From: Streptomyces cynarae
Lineage (GTDB): Bacteria > Actinomycetota > Actinomycetes > Streptomycetales > Streptomycetaceae
Length of the DNA: 64,000 nucleotides
Direction of reading: 5' to 3'
Assembly (NCBI RefSeq): GCF_025642135.1
Contig: NZ_CP106793.1
Span: 5,672,001 to 5,736,000 of the forward strand
Below are positions 60,585 through 64,000 of the stretch, piece by piece. The position numbers were made by a program, and so were the translations under genes. Within the stretch, counting starts at the first letter, position 1. Each line of letters opens with the position of its first letter. The notes under the pieces were generated by a model. It searched no databases. It saw only the letters and a list, made by a program, of their open reading frames with translations, and was not told the origin of the DNA.

Positions 60585-61748
60585 GTGAGTTCCCCAGATC
60601 CGCAGGTTCGCGCAGCGCGAAACCATTCAGCCCACCCGTCGCCCGACGACCGCCCCTCCAGGACGGCGCTTCGCGCCGGCGAGTCGACTGCCCGCCGCGG
60701 GCCCGTCGTCGCGGTCACCGGCGCCGCGTCCGGGGTCGGCGCGCTGCTCACCGAGCGGCTCGCCGCGTCCGACGAGATCAGGCAGGTCGTCGCCATCGAC
60801 GAGCGGCGCGGGGAGTGCGCTGCGGCGCGGTGGCACATCCTGGACGTGCGGGACCCGGCGATCGCGGAGAAGCTGCGGGGCGCGGACGTGGTGGTGCACC
60901 TGGCGCTCGACCTGGACCTGGAGACGGACCCGGTGGCGCGCACGGCGTACAACGTGCGCGGAACGCAGACCGTGCTGACGGCGGCGGCCGCCGCCGGGGT
61001 GCACCGGGTGGTGCTGTGCACGTCCGCCATGGTCTACGGGGCGTTGCCGGACAACGAGCTGCCGCTGTCGGAGGACGCCGAGCTGCGGGCGACGGCGGAG
61101 GCGACAGGGGTCGGAGACCTGCTGGAGATCGAGCGGCTCGCGCGGCGGGCGCCGAGGGCGCATCCGGGGCTCAACGTCACCGTGGTGCGGCCGGCTGTGC
61201 TGGTCGGGGGCACGGACACGGCGCTGACCAGGTACTTCGAGTCGCCTCGGCTGCTGGTGGTGGCGGGGTCGCGGCCGGCGTGGCAGTTCTGCCACGTCGA
61301 GGACCTGTGCAGTGCCCTGGAGTGCGCCGTTCTGGAGAAGGTGGAGGGGGAACTGGCGGTCGGGTGCGAGGGGTGGCTGGAGCAGGAGGAGGTCGAGGAG
61401 CTGAGCGGGATCCGGCGGATGGAGCTGCCGTCCGCGGTCGCGCTGGGCGCGGCGGCCCGGCTGCACCGGATCGGGCTGACACCGTCGCCTGCCGGGGACC
61501 TCGCGTACACGATGTACCCGTGGGTCGTGAGCGGGAGCCGGCTGCACGACGCCGGGTGGCGGCCGAAGTGGACGAACGAGGAGGTGCTGGCCGAGCTGCT
61601 GGCGGAGGTGGCCGGGCGGCACACCGTGGTGGGACGGCGACTGGGACGCAAGGACGCGACGGCGGCGGGGGCCGCGGGGGCGACGGTCGCTCTGCTGGGT
61701 GCGGCGGCGGTGGTGCGGAGGGCACGGAAGGCACGGCGGAGAGGCTGA
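60585..61748 (+). CDS. NAD-dependent epimerase/dehydratase-like protein
   Basis: About 387 residues from GTG 60585 (GGAG upstream; ATG 60558 is an alternative). After a disordered 45-residue N-terminus the Rossmann motif VAVTGAASGVGALLTERLAA appears, then VVHLALDLD, the CTSAMVYGA strand and QFCHVEDLCSAL. The usual YxxxK at the active site is not clear, so it may be a non-catalytic or altered SDR. A short hydrophobic segment and a basic tail (RRARKARRR) end the protein. The substrate is unknown. Confidence 0.75.
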   Translation: MSSPDPQVRAARNHSAHPSPDDRPSRTALRAGESTARRGPVVAVTGAASGVGALLTERLAASDEIRQVVAIDERRGECAAARWHILDVRDPAIAEKLRGADVVVHLALDLDLETDPVARTAYNVRGTQTVLTAAAAAGVHRVVLCTSAMVYGALPDNELPLSEDAELRATAEATGVGDLLEIERLARRAPRAHPGLNVTVVRPAVLVGGTDTALTRYFESPRLLVVAGSRPAWQFCHVEDLCSALECAVLEKVEGELAVGCEGWLEQEEVEELSGIRRMELPSAVALGAAARLHRIGLTPSPAGDLAYTMYPWVVSGSRLHDAGWRPKWTNEEVLAELLAEVAGRHTVVGRRLGRKDATAAGAAGATVALLGAAAVVRRARKARRRG

Positions 61749-61893
61749 GGGTTGGCTGGGGCCGAGGGATCCCCTCCGCCCTTACCCTCCCATCCCCGGG
61801 GCTCCGCCCCCCGGCCCCCCGGGGACTGTGGGGCCCCGGACGGGCTGGATGTGGTCGGGCTCCGCTGAGCCGAGCACAGCGGGCTGTTCCCGG

Positions 61894-61916
61894 TTGTCGG
61901 AGGCGTACGGCACGAT
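61894..61916 (+). promoter_or_regulatory. PafBC-like element upstream of moaE (weaker)
   Basis: TTGTCGGAG (61894-61902), 8 nt, CACGAT (61911-61916), then 6 nt to ATG 61923. Eight of nine activator bases match but the -10 is poor. It may be chance or a general leaderless promoter. Confidence 0.4.
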
Positions 61917-61922
61917 GGGGGC

Positions 61923-62381
<459 letters not shown>

Positions 62382-62522
62382 CGCATACCTCTCCTGGGGT
62401 TAACCAACCTCTCACCCGGGCTCCGGTTGCGTAACCGTACCCCTCGCGTGAGCGTTGACATTGCGGATGATTAATCTGCTGATCAGTCAGTTGCGGTCGC
62501 TCATCGGGGTTGGGAGGTCGGC

Positions 62523-62687
62523 ATGGCGGCGCTCGCCTGGTTGCTGATTCCGCTTATGGCTGCGATCGGTGCAGGACTGTGGGGCAGTTGGGCCAGTCGG
62601 AACCGCAAGGCCGCGGGCGACGGCTCCGAGCTCGCCGGGTACGCGCGTTTCCGCGAGGCCATGGAGAAGTCCCACTCGGGCGGCTGA
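62523..62687 (+). CDS. Small membrane protein, 54 aa
   Basis: ATG 62523 with GGGAGG seven bases upstream opens 54 residues: one hydrophobic helix (LAWLLIPLMAAIGAGLWGSW) then a charged cytoplasmic tail ending GYARFREAMEKSHSGG. No family is recognised. The promoter may include TTGACA at 62455-62460, and the palindromes GATTAATC (62469-62476) and CTGATCAG (62479-62486) lie between. It precedes the PDZ protease gene by 84 bp. Confidence 0.7.
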   Translation: MAALAWLLIPLMAAIGAGLWGSWASRNRKAAGDGSELAGYARFREAMEKSHSGG

Positions 62688-62771
62688 GCGCGCCGAGGAT
62701 CCAGGGGCCGCCCGTGCTCGTACGGACGGCCCTGACGGTCCGCTGACAGCACCGTCCCGTACTGTCGTTCC

Positions 62772-63869
62772 ATGCCACGCCGCACCGCGACGATGCTCGC
62801 CTCCACCTTGATGCTGATCGCGCTCCTGTGTGCGGGAGTGTTCATCAAAGTGCCGTACTCGGAGATGTCCCCGGGGCCGACGGTGAACACCCTGGACGAC
62901 CACGACGGCCAGCCGGTGCTGCAGATCTCCGGGCGCAGGACATACCCGACGACCGGACACCTGAACATGACGACCGTCCGGGTCACCAGCGCCGACTACA
63001 ACATGAACCTGGTGGAGGCCGTCTACGGCTGGCTGGCGCACGACACCAAGGTGGTCCCGCACGACACGCTCTACCCGGACGGCAAGACCGAACAGCAGTC
63101 CACGCAGGAGAACGCCGAGGAGTTCAGCCAGTCCCAGGAGAGCGCCAAGGTCGCCGCCCTGAAGGAACTGGGCATCCCGGTGAAGTCCTGGGTGATCGTC
63201 TCCACCGTGCTCAAGGGGTCGCCCGCGGAGGGCAAGCTGCATGCCGGTGATGTCATCAAGGCCGTCGACGGCAGTGCCGTGAAGGTACCCGAGGACGTCG
63301 CCAAGCTGGTCACCAAGCACAAGCCCGGCGAGAGAGTCGTGTTCACGATCGTGCCCGCCAAGGAGCAGGCCGCCGCCGAGAAGGCGCACAAGACGGCCAC
63401 CGAAACACAGAATGTGACGATCACCACGACGAAGTCCCACGACACCGCCAGGGAGCGGGCCATCGTCGGGATCTCCGCCGCAACCGATCACACGTTCCCG
63501 TTCACCATCGACATCAAGCTCGCCGACGTGGGCGGACCGAGCGCCGGGCTGATGTTCGCGCTCGGCATCTACGACAAGCTCACCCCGGGCAGTCTCACCG
63601 GCGGCAAGTTCGTCGCCGGCACGGGCACCATCGACGACGACGGCCAGGTCGGGCCGATCGGCGGCGTCGAGATGAAGACCGTCGGCGCGCGCAGCAAGGG
63701 CGCCCAGTACTTCCTGACCCCCAAGGACAACTGCGCGGCCGCCGCCGAGGACACCCCCGAGGGGCTCACCCTCGTCAAGGTCAACACCATCGACGACGCC
63801 CTGAACGCCCTCAAGGACATCCGCACCGGCAAGACCGCCGATCTGCCGAAGTGCACCGCCAAGGGCTGA
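62772..63869 (+). CDS. Membrane-anchored PDZ/Lon-type (S16) protease, YlbL-like
   Basis: A 365-residue protein from ATG 62772. An N-terminal signal anchor (STLMLIALLCAGVFIKVPYS) leads to an extracellular part with a PDZ domain (WVIVSTVLKGSPAEGKLHAG then DVIKAVDGSAV) and a Lon-like proteolytic domain: GGPSAGLMFALGI with nucleophile Ser and GGVEMKTVGA with the catalytic Lys. TACTGT (62760-62765) lies 6 nt before the ATG, so the transcript is probably leaderless. YlbL-type proteases degrade or release envelope proteins. Confidence 0.92.
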   Translation: MPRRTATMLASTLMLIALLCAGVFIKVPYSEMSPGPTVNTLDDHDGQPVLQISGRRTYPTTGHLNMTTVRVTSADYNMNLVEAVYGWLAHDTKVVPHDTLYPDGKTEQQSTQENAEEFSQSQESAKVAALKELGIPVKSWVIVSTVLKGSPAEGKLHAGDVIKAVDGSAVKVPEDVAKLVTKHKPGERVVFTIVPAKEQAAAEKAHKTATETQNVTITTTKSHDTARERAIVGISAATDHTFPFTIDIKLADVGGPSAGLMFALGIYDKLTPGSLTGGKFVAGTGTIDDDGQVGPIGGVEMKTVGARSKGAQYFLTPKDNCAAAAEDTPEGLTLVKVNTIDDALNALKDIRTGKTADLPKCTAKG

Positions 63870-63890
63870 CGAGCAGGAGCCTTCACATGA

Positions 63891-63925
63891 GTGGGGGGCG
63901 CTCGGAAACCTCCGGGCGCCCCCAC
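63891..63925. terminator. G/C hairpin between convergent genes
   Basis: A GTGGGGGGCGC arm (63891 on) pairs with a GGGCGCCCCCAC arm ending at 63925, with one unpaired base. It separates the PDZ protease gene from the partial gene at the window end. Confidence 0.65.
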
Positions 63926-63944
63926 CCGCATGTACGCGGAACCC

Positions 63945-64000
63945 TCAGTCCTCGAACGTCGCCGCCAGTGCCTCCGCCAGGCCCGGCACCAGGTCCGGGC
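63945..64000 (-). CDS. C-terminal end of a PPA1309-like protein (runs off the window)
   Basis: The last 17 codons of a minus-strand gene are present, ending DLVPGLAEALAATFED then TGA. The ending resembles the streptomycete PPA1309 family, but this is too little for a firm call. Confidence 0.45.
   Translation of the reverse strand, partial: PDLVPGLAEALAATFED

Overview
The window is high-GC actinobacterial chromosome, almost certainly Streptomyces. The support is GC-rich third codon positions, frequent GTG starts, many leaderless starts, a WblC/WhiB7 regulator, a mycoredoxin, an AdnA/AdnB-type helicase-nuclease pair, UvrD2, and DUF3107, DUF3152 and PPA1309-type proteins. Most of it looks like conserved core. 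The clear exception is about 26.5-30.1 kb, which carries an integrase remnant, a direct repeat and two genes of markedly lower GC. I saw no rRNA, intact tRNA, CRISPR array or transposase.

Layout. 0-5.6 kb: MFS transporter (cut by the edge), DUF6758, PHP phosphoesterase, MarC membrane protein, a 50-residue protein behind a sigma-R-type promoter, a NYN-domain protein and an alpha/beta hydrolase. 5.7-11.7 kb: a DEAD-box RNA helicase with a long basic repeat tail, interrupted by a 1-nt frameshift, then a ferritin-like protein, a small membrane protein, DUF3107, TetR and an acidic protein. 11.9-14.4 kb: a coupled hydrolase and DUF3152 pair. 14.4-20.0 kb: a leaderless Cys-containing leader peptide ahead of an oligopeptide ABC transporter operon. 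20.3-25.2 kb: a four-gene exopolysaccharide-like operon (PelF-type glycosyltransferase, polytopic membrane protein, epimerase, GH114/spherulin-4-like hydrolase), followed by moeZ.

26.4-30.1 kb: a 31-bp direct repeat starting inside the moeZ terminator, a small membrane protein, an integrase C-terminal relic, and a translationally coupled low-GC pair (a 509-residue unknown plus a NUDIX protein). 30.2-36.5 kb: two paralogous secreted tripeptidyl-aminopeptidase-like lipoproteins and a kinase-like/flippase-like membrane fusion. 36.6-50.2 kb: DNA repair and redox genes (alkyltransferase-like protein, AdnA, AdnB, UvrD2, mycoredoxin) mixed with an M20 peptidase, NudC and a methyltransferase. PafBC-type damage promoters precede the alkyltransferase-like gene and adnB, and a second sigma-R-type promoter precedes the mycoredoxin gene.

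50.2-51.5 kb: the wblC antibiotic-response locus, with its AT-rich promoter, a 106-codon upstream ORF, a strong intrinsic attenuator and a coupled downstream gene. 51.7-64 kb: ABC1 kinase and ThiF-like pair, YgjP-type metallopeptidase, a TerD-AIM24/AIM24/AIM24 cluster, NUDIX and zincin-like pair, an NAD-dependent epimerase-like protein, moaE, a small membrane protein, a PDZ/Lon-type secreted protease and the end of a PPA1309-like gene.

Two genes (the DEAD-box tail near 6850 and the TerD-AIM24 linker near 55.9-56.1 kb) show single-base frame slips in GC-rich runs. These may be sequencing errors rather than biology.
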